A stretch of 64,000 nt of DNA from Ralstonia pickettii (GCF_001699815.1 NZ_MCGB01000092.1:62001-126000); one strand, 5' to 3'. Counted from the stretch's first letter, positions 35,601 to 44,437 are shown. Notes: a model not told the origin generated them from the sequence alone. A program made the numbers and translations.

Positions 35601-35860
35601 GAGGTGACGCAGAAGGCAATGAAGGCGAGGTCGGGCGAAAGGTCGTAAGCGTAGCGCAAATGGTCGCCTATCGGCAGACGATGATCTACCGCTTCGGTCG
35701 TCTGTACGCTGGCAACTGCGAGCCATGTTTGAAAAGACTTGCACGCGCTCGCAGGCGGAAGCCGTGGGCGCGATGTTGTGGGTGCTGCCGCAGCGCCGGC
35801 CGCAAGGCTAGTCGAGCGTCAAGACAGCACCGGGCGGAAGTATCTGCGCTCGTAGCTGAC

Positions 35861-36892
35861 TCAGTAGTACCGCAACTCCGTCGCCTTGCCGTGGAACACC
35901 TTGTACGAGTAGATCGTGTAGCCGACGATGGTCGGCAGCACTATGGCCACGCCCACCAGCATGAACTCGAGCGATTCCGGCGCGCTGGCCGCTTGCCAGA
36001 TGTCGAGCCGGTCCACCACGAGATACGGGAAGAGGCTGTAGGCCAGGCCGTTGAAGGCCAGCAGAAAGATGGCGCCGGTGCCGACGAACGGCGCCCAGAC
36101 GAGGTGTTCATCGCCCTTCGCAATCTGCTGCGGCAGGCGGCGCAGTACCCAGTCGATCAGCAGGAACAGCACGATTGTCACCAGCGGCACGGGCGCCAGC
36201 AGGATGATGTTCGGCAGCGCAAACCATTTGTCGAATACGCGAGTGCTGACCCACGGCGTCGCCAGCGACACGGCGGCCACGCCCAACGCGGTAAACCAGA
36301 GGCTGCCGCGTGCCCACAGCACCGCGCGCAGCTGCAGCGCGCCTTCCGTCTTCATGATGAGCCACGTGGCGCCCAGCAGCAGGTAGCCGGCAATCAGGCC
36401 GCCTGCCGTGCAGATCGCAAAGATGACGTTGGCCGCGTCGTACTGGAAGCCGGTGATGTACAGCCCGAGCATCAGGCCCTGCGCTGCGGTGGCAATGACA
36501 GAGCCGGCATAGAACGCGCGATTCCACCACGGCTTGTGGTGCGCGCGTGCCTTGACGCGAAAGTCGAATGCCACGCCACGCAGGATGAGCCCGAACAGCA
36601 TCAGCGCCACCGGCAGATACAGCGCGCCCAGGATCTCGCCATGCGCGGCCGGAAACGCCACCAGCAACAGCCCGACCCCGAGCACGAGCCAGGTTTCGTT
36701 GGCGTCCCAGAACGGGCCGATGGAGGCGATCATGGTGTCCTTCTCGGCGTCGTCGGCGCGGCGCAGCAGGATGCCGACGCCCAGGTCGTAGCCGTCCAGG
36801 ACGACGTAGGCCAGCACGGCGATCCCCATCAGGGCCATGAAGACCACCGGCAGCCAGCCGGCGGGTTGGGTGAGGTCAGGAATGGTGCTCAT
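35861..36892 (-). CDS. cydB: Cytochrome bd-type ubiquinol oxidase subunit II
   Basis: A 343-residue inner-membrane protein with eight or nine helices. CydB hallmarks are DGYDLGVGILLRRADDAEKDTMIASIGPFWDANETWLVLGVG, AFPAAHGEILGALYLPVALMLFGLILRGVAFDFR and the C-terminal YTIYSYKVFHGKATELRYY. It pairs with CydA in a quinol oxidase. Its start overlaps the cydA stop (ATGA at 36889-36892), so the two are coupled. I see no CydX/DUF2474-type third subunit in the 260 bases before the PGDYG gene. Confidence 0.95.
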   Translation of the reverse strand: MSTIPDLTQPAGWLPVVFMALMGIAVLAYVVLDGYDLGVGILLRRADDAEKDTMIASIGPFWDANETWLVLGVGLLLVAFPAAHGEILGALYLPVALMLFGLILRGVAFDFRVKARAHHKPWWNRAFYAGSVIATAAQGLMLGLYITGFQYDAANVIFAICTAGGLIAGYLLLGATWLIMKTEGALQLRAVLWARGSLWFTALGVAAVSLATPWVSTRVFDKWFALPNIILLAPVPLVTIVLFLLIDWVLRRLPQQIAKGDEHLVWAPFVGTGAIFLLAFNGLAYSLFPYLVVDRLDIWQAASAPESLEFMLVGVAIVLPTIVGYTIYSYKVFHGKATELRYY

Positions 36893-38262
36893 GCGTGGCT
36901 CGCGACGGGCGCGGAAAGTTCAGAGGTGTGCTTGCCGGGGATGTCGGCATCGGTCGGGTCGATGGCGCCGCCGGCCTTGCGGGCCAGATAGAACACCACG
37001 CCAATGTAGGAGGCGATGAGGAACGCGTACAGCGCGAGATACATCGCCAGCGTGCTGCCGATCATCCGCGCGGGCACGGATGAGGCGGCCTGCGCGGTGG
37101 TCAGCACGCCGTAGACAAGCCACGGTTGCCGGCCGATCTCGGTCACGTACCAGCCGGCCACCACCGCCACCCAGCCGGAGAACGTCATGGCGACGAGGGT
37201 GCGCGCCAGCCAGCGCGGCAGTTCACCATTGCGGCGAAGGCGCCAGGCGCTGGTCCACGACACCGCCAGCATCAGCAAGCCAACGCCCACCATCAGGCGG
37301 AAGGCGAAGAACACGGGCAGCACGGGCGGATGCTGATCGAACTGATCGAGCCCCCGCACTTCGCCGTCGAGCGAGTGCGTGAGATACAGCGATGCCACCT
37401 TCGGCACCGCGATCTCGTGGCGATTGCTGCGCGTTGCTGCATCGGGAATGCCGAACAGCACGGCCGGCACACCGCGTTCGGTTTGCCAGATGCCTTCGAT
37501 CGCGGCCAGCTTGGCAGGCTGATGCTCCAGCGTATTCAGGCCGTGCGCATCTCCGGCGGCAATCTGCAACGGGATGAGCATGGCGGCAAGCACCACGCCG
37601 GTCTTGTGCGCCGCACGCACGTCGCCACCGCGGTCGTTGCGCAGCCAGCGGTAAGCGGACAACCCCGCCAGCAGGAACGACACCGTCAGCCCCGAAGCCA
37701 GCAGCATGTGCGTGAACCGGTAGGGAAACGACGGGTTGAAGATGATCGCCAGCCAGCTTTGCGGATGCGCGCGGCCGTCGATCATCACGTAGCCGGCGGG
37801 TGTCTGCATCCACGAATTGAGCGCGATGATCCAGAACACTGAGATGGTCGTGCCCAACGCGACAAGGAATGTCGCGAATGTGTGGATGCGCGGGCTCACA
37901 CGGCCCGTGCCGAACAGCATGATCCCGAGAAAGCTGGCTTCCAGAAAGAACGCGGTCAGCACTTCATACGCCAGCAGCGGCCCGGCGATATTGCCGACGG
38001 TATTCATATAGCCAGGCCAGTTCGTGCCGAACTGAAAGCTCATCGTCACGCCGGATACCACGCCCAGCGCGAACGTCAATGCGAAGACCTTCACCCAAAG
38101 GCGATAGGCGGCCATCCAGGCCTCGTCACCGGTCTTGCGATAGCGCAGCTTGAAGAACAGAAGCACCCACGCCAGCGCAATGCTGATGGTGGGAAAGAGG
38201 ATGTGGAAGGTGATGTTGGCGCCAAACTGGATGCGCGCCAGGACAACGGGATCGAGTGACAT
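36889..38262 (-). CDS. cydA: Cytochrome bd-type ubiquinol oxidase subunit I (CioA type)
   Basis: A 457-residue integral membrane protein with the CydA N-terminus (LARIQFGANITFHILFPTISIALAW, containing a haem-ligand His). The GRQPWLVYGVLTTAQAAS motif and a short Q loop place it with the cyanide-insensitive CioA branch rather than long-loop E. coli CydA. The subunit oxidises ubiquinol and reduces oxygen without proton pumping, serving under low oxygen or respiratory inhibition. The start at 38262 is 15 bases after the upstream regulator's stop, so gbsR-cydA-cydB form one operon. Confidence 0.95.
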   Translation of the reverse strand: MSLDPVVLARIQFGANITFHILFPTISIALAWVLLFFKLRYRKTGDEAWMAAYRLWVKVFALTFALGVVSGVTMSFQFGTNWPGYMNTVGNIAGPLLAYEVLTAFFLEASFLGIMLFGTGRVSPRIHTFATFLVALGTTISVFWIIALNSWMQTPAGYVMIDGRAHPQSWLAIIFNPSFPYRFTHMLLASGLTVSFLLAGLSAYRWLRNDRGGDVRAAHKTGVVLAAMLIPLQIAAGDAHGLNTLEHQPAKLAAIEGIWQTERGVPAVLFGIPDAATRSNRHEIAVPKVASLYLTHSLDGEVRGLDQFDQHPPVLPVFFAFRLMVGVGLLMLAVSWTSAWRLRRNGELPRWLARTLVAMTFSGWVAVVAGWYVTEIGRQPWLVYGVLTTAQAASSVPARMIGSTLAMYLALYAFLIASYIGVVFYLARKAGGAIDPTDADIPGKHTSELSAPVASHA

Positions 38263-38277
38263 GGGCTTTCTCGGGGG

Positions 38278-38838
38278 CTACTTGGACTTGCCGCCAACGA
38301 CAACGGCAAGCTTGTTCTTCATTTCCAGCAACTTATGCACCTTGGCGCCCATCTTCATGAGTTGCTGCAGCGATTCGGCGTCGAGCTTCTGCACGTCGTC
38401 AAACCAGTTGGTCATGAGCGTGATGAGCTCGTACATCTGTTTCATGCGCGCTTGCGCGTGGCGGTCATCCGGATCCGTGGGGGATTCGAGCATCACGTCG
38501 CGCAGCAGCGAAAGCGTGGGGTCGATCTCCCGCTTGCGGCGTTCTTCCGCCAGCGTGCGGAAGATGGTCCAGATGTCGTCAGGGGCCGAAAAGTATTCGC
38601 GCCGGTCGCCCGGTTTGTGCGACAGCCGCACCAGCTTCCACGACTCCAGCTCCTTGAGCCCGATGCTCACGTTCGAGCGGGAGAAGCCCAGCGACTCGGC
38701 GATCTCGTCCGCGTTGATCGGCTCGCGCGCAGCATAGAGCAGCGCGTAGATCTGCCCGACGGTGCGGTTGATGCCCCAGCGGCTGCCCATCTCGCCGAAA
38801 TGCAGGACGAAGCGCTGTTTCAAGGGAGAGAGTTGCAT
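38278..38838 (-). CDS. GbsR/MarR-type transcriptional regulator of the cyd operon
   Basis: A 186-residue regulator with a winged helix near the N-terminus (NRTVGQIYALLYAAREPINADEIAESLGFSRSNVSIGLKELESWKLV) and a long helical C-terminal half for dimerisation, as in GbsR. It is the first gene of the operon with cydA and cydB, so it probably controls the oxidase and itself. I chose ATG 38838 over an in-frame TTG at 38856 because MQLSPLKQRFVLHFGEMGSRWG matches the family start. A perfect palindrome lies 20-37 bases upstream. The signal is unknown. Confidence 0.88.
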   Translation of the reverse strand: MQLSPLKQRFVLHFGEMGSRWGINRTVGQIYALLYAAREPINADEIAESLGFSRSNVSIGLKELESWKLVRLSHKPGDRREYFSAPDDIWTIFRTLAEERRKREIDPTLSLLRDVMLESPTDPDDRHAQARMKQMYELITLMTNWFDDVQKLDAESLQQLMKMGAKVHKLLEMKNKLAVVVGGKSK

Positions 38839-38842
38839 TGTT

Positions 38843-38856
38843 TTGATCTTTCTCAA
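38843..38856 (-). promoter_or_regulatory. FNR/ANR-like half-perfect box upstream of the GbsR gene
   Basis: TTGAT-CTTT-CTCAA differs at one position from the FNR consensus TTGAT-N4-ATCAA. It is only five bases from the start codon, so if used it would more likely repress than activate. Low confidence, though an oxygen-dependent site fits a bd oxidase operon. Confidence 0.25.
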
Positions 38857-38857
38857 T

Positions 38858-38875
38858 TTTCAGGAATTTCTGAAA
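38858..38875. promoter_or_regulatory. Palindromic operator candidate for GbsR autoregulation
   Basis: TTTCAG-GAATTT-CTGAAA is a perfect dyad with 6-base arms in an AT-rich patch inside GC-rich DNA. It lies immediately upstream of the regulator gene and on the side shared with the divergent GlsB-like gene. Confidence 0.55.
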
Positions 38876-39046
38876 TTTTAGGCGTCCTGCCCTGCAGTGC
38901 AATGTGGCGCGCTGTCGCGGGATGCTCAGATTGAGCCCGACGCAATTGCAAAAACCCCGTCGAACGCACATCGCGATTGTGCTGTCTTCGCCTACTATGC
39001 CTATGCGGTAACGTCCCTCAAAACGCACATTCTCTGGAGCGCAAAC

Positions 39047-39301
39047 ATGGCCTCACATGGTTTGATTGCCTGGTTGATCATTGGCGCGGTGGCGGGCTGG
39101 CTGGCCGGCATCCTGGTCAAGGGCGGCGGTTTCGGCATCTTCGTCGACATCGTGGTCGGCATCGTCGGTGCGTTCATCAGCGGATGGCTGGCGGGGGTGC
39201 TCGGCATCTCGCTGGGCGGCGGGTGGATCGGCTCGATCATCACGGCGGTGATCGGCGCGGTGATCCTGCTGTTCATCATCCGGCTAATCAAGCGCGCATA
39301 G
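39047..39301 (+). CDS. GlsB/YeaQ/YmgE family stress-response membrane protein
   Basis: An 84-residue protein with three helices and the family's Gly-rich pattern (LIAWLIIGAVAGWLAGILVKGGGFGIFVDIVVGIVGAFISGWLAG, then GWIGSIITAVIGAVILLFIIRLIKR). GGAG lies 7-10 bases upstream of the ATG. This is the transglycosylase-associated protein family, induced by acid or stationary stress in other bacteria; biochemical role unknown. It is divergent from gbsR-cydAB. Confidence 0.9.
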   Translation: MASHGLIAWLIIGAVAGWLAGILVKGGGFGIFVDIVVGIVGAFISGWLAGVLGISLGGGWIGSIITAVIGAVILLFIIRLIKRA

Positions 39302-39462
39302 CGCGAGCCGGCACCGGCGCCAAGAACGGCGGTGGATGCGCATGTCATCCAACCGCCGGATTTCAACATGCACCGCATCACCTAGACTGGTTGAACCAAG
39401 GGCAGCCGCGCCGCGCCACAAGCGCCGGCGGGGCCGGTACACGCTAACCCGGCGAGGCCACC

Positions 39463-39756
39463 ATGTCTGACCAGCTCACCACCGCACCGCAAGAACTCTA
39501 CGAAGGGTTCGAAATTCACGTTGTTCCAAGCCCGACACGGGCAAACTCCTTGCGCTACACCTACACCGGCTACGTGTGCCACCCCGGCGCCGATCCACAG
39601 TTGCCCGGTCATGTCGTGCCCTTTCACGCAGATGGCGACGATACCTTCCGCAGCCCCGAAGAGGCCATGGAGGAAGCCGTACACGTGGCGCGCAGCATTG
39701 TCGACGGCACGCATCCGGATCTCTCGGTGCTGTCGATCGTGACGCACGGCTACTGA
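39463..39756 (+). CDS. Conserved small cytoplasmic protein, unknown
   Basis: A 97-residue soluble, acidic protein (YEGFEIHVVPSPT, YTYTGYVCHPGADPQLPGHVVPFHADGDDTFRSPEEAMEEAVHVARSIVDG). The pattern of a beta-strand pair followed by an EEAxxxAVxxARxxVD helix is common in small proteins of Ralstonia and Cupriavidus. The ATG follows a gene-free stretch of 161 bases. No function can be assigned. Confidence 0.65.
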   Translation: MSDQLTTAPQELYEGFEIHVVPSPTRANSLRYTYTGYVCHPGADPQLPGHVVPFHADGDDTFRSPEEAMEEAVHVARSIVDGTHPDLSVLSIVTHGY

Positions 39757-39869
39757 CGCCGAAACCTGATCCGGCAGCTTCCCTTCCTATCGGTCATGCA
39801 CGAGATGCGCCGGTCGCCCTTGGCGGCGGCCGACGCATTTGCTGTGCCGCACCATCCCGAATCGTGTCT

Positions 39870-39884
39870 GCACCGAAAGCGTGC
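39870..39884 (+). promoter_or_regulatory. NtrC-like enhancer site
   Basis: GCAC (39870-39873) and GTGC (39881-39884) with a 7-base spacer match the core of NtrC sites (TGCACC-N5-GGTGCA). The site is about 100 bases upstream of a sigma54 promoter, the usual enhancer distance. Confidence 0.5.
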
Positions 39885-39971
39885 GGTGCGGTGCCCGTGT
39901 GTGAGGCACGCGCCCTGGCCGGTGTCTGGCCAATTTCCTGTAAACCGCGATAGGACAAGGCTTTGTGAGCC

Positions 39972-39987
39972 TGGCATACCTGTTGCG
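39972..39987 (+). promoter_or_regulatory. Sigma54 promoter of the nitrate-assimilation operon
   Basis: TGGCATA-CCTG-TTGCG fits the -24/-12 consensus TGGCACG-N4-TTGCW with exact spacing and only one mismatch in each half. Transcription would begin near 39998, giving a leader of about 140 bases before narK. Confidence 0.75.
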
Positions 39988-39997
39988 TAGCACCATT

Positions 39998-40140
39998 GCG
40001 CGAATCAAAGGCGATCCGTGCTCTTCGTGGTGAAGGCCCTGGTGCTCAGGGCTACTTGGACAACGGCGTCCCAGACCCTGGCTAGTGCAGCCGGGCTCTC
40101 GGACGCCTTTCTTTTTTTTGGCCCCTGATTGGGATTCAAC
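39998..40140 (+). promoter_or_regulatory. Leader with two hairpins ending in an attenuator
   Basis: Between the sigma54 promoter and narK there is a first hairpin GCCCTG-GTGCT-CAGGGC (40036-40052) and then a long terminator stem. In Klebsiella nas and related operons such leaders are read by nitrate-responsive ANTAR proteins (NasR, or NasT/NasS), which prevent termination. The second loop can be drawn as AGTGCA, fitting the A-x-x-G rule for ANTAR loops; the first does not fit well. No nasR/nasT gene is in this window. Confidence 0.55.
40065..40119 (+). terminator. Strong Rho-independent terminator in the nas leader
   Basis: GGCGTCC (40065-40071) pairs with GGACGCC (40101-40107). An inner stem is built from CCCTGGCT and AGCCGGG around an AGTGC loop, and the hairpin is followed by TTTCTTTTTTTT. 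It lies after the sigma54 promoter and 21 bases before the narK ATG, so it must be bypassed for expression. Confidence 0.85.
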
Positions 40141-41463
40141 ATGACCGGCAAAGCCACCCGAATCGACCTGTTCAGCCTGCGTACGCCGCAGATGCGCGCC
40201 TTCCATCTGACGTGGCTCGCGTTCTTCGTGTGTTTCTACGCGTGGTTCGCCTGCGCGCCGCTCATGCCGGTGCTCAAGGGCGAGTTCCACCTCACGCCGG
40301 GGCAGATCGCCAACATCAACATCGCGGCGGTGGCGGTGACGATCCTGGTGCGGCTGATCGTCGGCCCGCTGTGCGACCGCTTCGGCCCGCGCAAGACCTA
40401 TACCGGTTTGCTGCTGCTGGGGGCCATCCCCGTGCTGGGCGTGGCACTTGCGCAAAGCTACGAGACCTTCCTGTTCTTCCGCCTGGCGATCGGCGCGATT
40501 GGCGCGAGCTTCGTCATCACGCAGTACCACACGTCGGTCATGTTCGCGCCAAACGTGGTGGGCACCGCCAACGCGGCGGCGGCCGGCTGGGGCAACGCAG
40601 GCGGCGGTGTGGCGCAAGGCACGATGCCGCTGCTGCTGACCGCCATCGTGATGATGGGCGTGACGCAGAGCATGGGCTGGCGCCTGGCCATGGTGGTGCC
40701 GGGCGTGGCGATGCTGCTCGTCGCGGCGCTGTACTGGCGCTATACGCAGGACTGCCCGGAAGGCAACTTCAGCGCACTGCGCGCCGCCGGCAAGACCATC
40801 GAAGGCGGCAAGAAGGGCGGCTGGGGCAGCTTTGTGGCCGCCGCCGGCAACTACCGGGTGTGGCTGCTGTTCATTACCTACGGCGCGTGCTTTGGCGTGG
40901 AGATCTTCATCCATAACATCGCCGCCACCTACTACGTCGATCACTTCGGCCTGTCGCTCTCGGCTGCCGGCATGGCCGCGGCCAGCTTCGGCCTGCTGGC
41001 GCTGTTTGCCCGCGCGCTGGGCGGCATCGTGTCGGACCGCGTGGCCGCCAAGCGTGGCCTGGATGCGCGCACCCAACTGCTGTGCGTGCTGATGATGGGC
41101 GAGGGCCTGGGCCTGTTCGGCTTTGCCCATGCAGGCAGCGTGCCGGTGGCCATTCTTGCGATGCTGGGCTTCGGCCTGTTCACGCATATGGCATGCGGTG
41201 CCACGTATGCGCTGGTGCCGTTCATTGACCGCCGTGCGCTCGGCGGTGTGGCCGGCATCATCGGTGCGGGCGGCAACGCCGGCGCGGTGGCGGCGGGCTT
41301 CCTGCTCAAGGGCATGGCCGATACGCAGGCCACGCTGTCCATCCTCGGCGTGCTGGTGGCGCTGTCAGCTATCTGCGCCATTGCCGTGCGTTTCTCGGCA
41401 GAACACAAGGCACGCGAACAAGCGCTGTACGACAACACGCTGGCCGCCGCCGGCAACGCCTGA
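40141..41463 (+). CDS. narK: Nitrate/nitrite transporter, NNP family of the MFS
   Basis: A 440-residue, 12-helix inner-membrane protein. It has the MFS motif A (GPLCDRFGPRKTYTG) and the two nitrate-signature Gly-rich helices (AAAGWGNAGGGVAQGTMPLL and GGVAGIIGAGGNAGAVAAGFLL). It imports nitrate for the reductases encoded downstream. It is the first gene of narK-nirB-nirD-NasB-like-nasA; 14 bases separate it from nirB. I chose ATG 40141 over the in-frame start at 40129. In assimilatory operons the same type of gene is also called nasA or nrtP, so the symbol is a family label. Confidence 0.93.
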   Translation: MTGKATRIDLFSLRTPQMRAFHLTWLAFFVCFYAWFACAPLMPVLKGEFHLTPGQIANINIAAVAVTILVRLIVGPLCDRFGPRKTYTGLLLLGAIPVLGVALAQSYETFLFFRLAIGAIGASFVITQYHTSVMFAPNVVGTANAAAAGWGNAGGGVAQGTMPLLLTAIVMMGVTQSMGWRLAMVVPGVAMLLVAALYWRYTQDCPEGNFSALRAAGKTIEGGKKGGWGSFVAAAGNYRVWLLFITYGACFGVEIFIHNIAATYYVDHFGLSLSAAGMAAASFGLLALFARALGGIVSDRVAAKRGLDARTQLLCVLMMGEGLGLFGFAHAGSVPVAILAMLGFGLFTHMACGATYALVPFIDRRALGGVAGIIGAGGNAGAVAAGFLLKGMADTQATLSILGVLVALSAICAIAVRFSAEHKAREQALYDNTLAAAGNA

Positions 41464-41477
41464 AAGAGGACATCACC

Positions 41478-44033
41478 ATGACCATGAAGATCGTCGTCAT
41501 TGGCCACGGAATGGTGGGCCACAAGTTTCTGGAAAGCCTGCTGCATGCTCCGGGCCATCACCTCCAGGTGACGGTGCTGTGCGAAGAGCCGCGCCCCGCC
41601 TACGACCGCGTGCACCTGTCGGAATTCTTCACGGGCAAGACGGCGGAAGAGCTCTCGCTCGTGGCGCCGGGCTTCTTTGACCGCGACGACGTGGTGCTCA
41701 AGCTCAACGCCCGCGCCACGGCCATCGACATCACCGCCAAAACGGTGACGGCCTCGACCGGCGAGGTGCTGCCGTACGACAAGCTTGTCCTCGCTTCGGG
41801 CTCGTCGCCGTTCGTGCCGCCCGTACCGGGCCGCGACCGCAAGGACTGCTTCGTCTATCGCACCATCGAAGACCTCGAAGCGATGGCCGAATGCGGCCAG
41901 CGCGCCAAGACCGGCGTCGTGATCGGCGGCGGGCTGCTGGGGCTGGAATGCGCCAAGGCGCTGCGCGACATGAACCTGCAAACGCATGTGGTCGAGTTTG
42001 CCGGTCGCCTGATGGCGATGCAGGTGGATGACGGCGGCGGCCGCATGCTGCGCCGGAAGATCGAAGACCTCGGCGTGACCGTCCACACGCAGAAGAACAC
42101 GTCGGAGATCGTTGATGGCGAAACCGCGACGCACCGCCTGAACTTTGCCGACGGCACGCACCTGGAAGCGGACATGGTCGTCTTCTCGGCCGGCATCCGC
42201 CCGCGCGACGAACTGGCGCGCGCTTGCGGGCTGGAAGTGGGCGAGCGCGGCGGCATCGTGATCGACTCCGAATGCCGTACCTCGGCGCCGGACGTCTACG
42301 CGATTGGCGAATGCGCGCTGTGGGGCGGCAAAATCTACGGCCTGGTTGCGCCCGGCTACGAGATGGCGCGCATCACCGCCAAGCAGATCCTGGCCGCCGA
42401 CGATGCGTCGGAGTTCAGCGGCGCCGACATGAGCACCAAGCTCAAGCTGATGGGCGTGGATGTCGCCAGCCTGGGCGATGCGCAGGGCGTGACGCCGGGC
42501 AGCCGCAGCGTGCAGTTCACCGACGAGCGCAAGCAGATCTACAAGAAGCTGGTGGTGTCGGAAGACGGCAAGTACCTGCTGGGCGGCGTGCTGGTGGGCG
42601 ATGCGGCGGAATACGGCACGCTGCTGCAGATGATGCTCAACCGCATCGAGCTGCCCGAGGCGCCGGAATTCCTGATCCTGCCGCAGGCCGATGGCAATGC
42701 GCGCCCCGCATTGGGCGTGGATGCGCTGCCCGATAGCGCGCAGATCTGTTCGTGCAACGACGTATCGAAAGGCGCGCTGTGCCAGGCGGTGTGCGCCGGC
42801 GCCACCACCGTGGGCGCGCTCAAGGATGCCACCAAGGCCGGCACCTCGTGTGGCGGATGTGTGCCGCTCATGACGCAGGTGATGAAAGCCGAGATGAAGA
42901 AGCAAGGCCTGGCCGTCAACAACCACATCTGCGAGCACTTTCCGTATTCGCGTCAGGAGCTGTATCACCTGGTGCGCGTGGGCCGCATCCAGTCGTTCGA
43001 GGCGCTGCTGGAAGCGCATGGCAGCGGCATGGGCTGCGACATTTGCAAGCCCGCCGTCGCGAGCATCCTTGCTTCGTGCTGGAACGACTTCGTCCTCAAG
43101 AAAGAGCACGCCAGCCTGCAGGATTCCAACGACTACTTTCTCGCCAACATCCAGAAGGACGGGACGTACTCCGTGGTGCCGCGCATGCCCGGCGGCGAGG
43201 TGACGGCAGACGGCCTGATCGCCGTGGGCCAGGTCGCCAAGAAATACGACCTGTACACCAAGATCACGGGCGGCCAGCGTGTCGATCTGTTCGGGGCGCG
43301 GCTGGAGCAGTTGCCGCTGATCTGGGAAGAGCTGATCGCGGCCGGCTTCGAGTCGGGTCACGCGTACGGCAAATCGCTGCGCACGGTGAAGTCGTGCGTG
43401 GGCTCGACGTGGTGCCGCTATGGCGTGGGCGATTCAGTGGGTTTTGCGATTGCGCTGGAGAACCGCTACAAGGGCCTGCGCTCGCCGCACAAGATCAAGT
43501 TTGGCGTCTCCGGCTGCACGCGGGAATGCGCCGAAGCGCAGGGCAAGGACGTCGGCATCATCGCCACCGAGAAAGGCTGGAACCTGTATGTGTGCGGCAA
43601 CGGCGGCATGAAACCCCGCCATGCCGAACTGCTGGCGGCCGACCTCGATCAGGAAACGCTCATCAAGTATGTCGACCGCTTCCTGATGTTCTACGTGCGC
43701 ACGGCCGACCGCCTGCAACGCACCAGCACATGGCGCGACAACCTCGAAGGCGGTCTCGACTATCTGAAGGATGTGGTGATCAACGACAAGCTGGGCATCG
43801 TGGCCGAACTCGAAGCCGAGATGCAGCACGTGGTCGATACCTACCAGGACGAATGGAAGACGGCCGTGACGAACCCTGACGTGCGCAAGCGCTTCCGCCA
43901 CTTCGTCAACAGCGAAGCCAAGGATGCGAATGTCGTCTTCGTCGAGGAGCGTGGCCAGATCCGCCCTGCCACGGTCGAGGAGCGTGCCAAGACGCGGCCC
44001 GTGCGCATTCCTGTTGTTGCTGAGGCCGCTTGA
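41478..44033 (+). CDS. nirB: Assimilatory NAD(P)H nitrite reductase, large subunit
   Basis: An 851-residue cytoplasmic enzyme reducing nitrite to ammonium with six electrons. Domain order: FAD/NAD-binding reductase (residues about 1-320; IVVIGHGMVGHKFLESL, GVVIGGGLLGLEC), BFD-like [2Fe-2S] domain (CSCNDV to SCGGC, about 423-455) plus a second CDIC motif near 520, ferredoxin-like half-domain, and the sirohaem/[4Fe-4S] domain with C640, C646, C680 and C684 (CVGSTWC; GCTREC). AAAGAGGACATCACC precedes the ATG, giving a GAGG ribosome site. It works with NirD. Confidence 0.97.
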   Translation: MTMKIVVIGHGMVGHKFLESLLHAPGHHLQVTVLCEEPRPAYDRVHLSEFFTGKTAEELSLVAPGFFDRDDVVLKLNARATAIDITAKTVTASTGEVLPYDKLVLASGSSPFVPPVPGRDRKDCFVYRTIEDLEAMAECGQRAKTGVVIGGGLLGLECAKALRDMNLQTHVVEFAGRLMAMQVDDGGGRMLRRKIEDLGVTVHTQKNTSEIVDGETATHRLNFADGTHLEADMVVFSAGIRPRDELARACGLEVGERGGIVIDSECRTSAPDVYAIGECALWGGKIYGLVAPGYEMARITAKQILAADDASEFSGADMSTKLKLMGVDVASLGDAQGVTPGSRSVQFTDERKQIYKKLVVSEDGKYLLGGVLVGDAAEYGTLLQMMLNRIELPEAPEFLILPQADGNARPALGVDALPDSAQICSCNDVSKGALCQAVCAGATTVGALKDATKAGTSCGGCVPLMTQVMKAEMKKQGLAVNNHICEHFPYSRQELYHLVRVGRIQSFEALLEAHGSGMGCDICKPAVASILASCWNDFVLKKEHASLQDSNDYFLANIQKDGTYSVVPRMPGGEVTADGLIAVGQVAKKYDLYTKITGGQRVDLFGARLEQLPLIWEELIAAGFESGHAYGKSLRTVKSCVGSTWCRYGVGDSVGFAIALENRYKGLRSPHKIKFGVSGCTRECAEAQGKDVGIIATEKGWNLYVCGNGGMKPRHAELLAADLDQETLIKYVDRFLMFYVRTADRLQRTSTWRDNLEGGLDYLKDVVINDKLGIVAELEAEMQHVVDTYQDEWKTAVTNPDVRKRFRHFVNSEAKDANVVFVEERGQIRPATVEERAKTRPVRIPVVAEAA

Positions 44034-44059
44034 GCCTGATAGAGGAAGAGGAGGACGCC

Positions 44060-44398
44060 ATGCAAGCATCCCGTTGGACCCCGATCTGTGCCCTGGACGA
44101 CATCGTTCCCAACACCGGCGTCTGCGCGCTGGTGGAAGGTGACCAGGTTGCGGTGTTCCGTGTCGGCGGCAACACGACGCAAGGCGTGTACGCCATCGGC
44201 AACTACGATCCGAACTCCGACGCCGCCGTGCTCTCGCGCGGCTTGGTCGGCAACCTGGGTGAGCGCATCGTCGTCGCATCGCCGATCTACAAGCAGCATT
44301 TCGATCTGACCACGGGCGAGTGCCTGGAAGCGCCGGCCAACTCCGTGCACGCCTACGCGACCAAGGTGGAAGACGGCAAGGTGTGGGTAGCGGCATGA
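44060..44398 (+). CDS. nirD: Nitrite reductase small subunit (Rieske-like)
   Basis: A 112-residue protein with the NirD beta-sandwich pattern (WTPICALDDIVPNTGVCALVEGDQVAVFRV; YAIGNYDPNSDAAVLSRGLVGN; ASPIYKQHFDLTTGECLE). The Rieske ligands are replaced, as in all NirD proteins, so no iron-sulfur cluster is expected. GAGGAGG lies upstream of the ATG at 44060. It assists NirB; 26 bases separate the two genes. Confidence 0.95.
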   Translation: MQASRWTPICALDDIVPNTGVCALVEGDQVAVFRVGGNTTQGVYAIGNYDPNSDAAVLSRGLVGNLGERIVVASPIYKQHFDLTTGECLEAPANSVHAYATKVEDGKVWVAA

Positions 44399-44437
44399 GC
44401 CGATTCCAATGACCGACAACCTTCAGGAGAGGGCAGC

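Noticed and set aside
35601-35860. A CydX/DUF2474-type small subunit after cydB
   Set aside because: No short hydrophobic frame with a start and ribosome site is present on the minus strand here.
40941-43361. An 806-codon minus-strand frame opposite narK and nirB
   Set aside because: The plus strand encodes conserved enzymes throughout; the antisense product has no recognisable fold and low-complexity composition.
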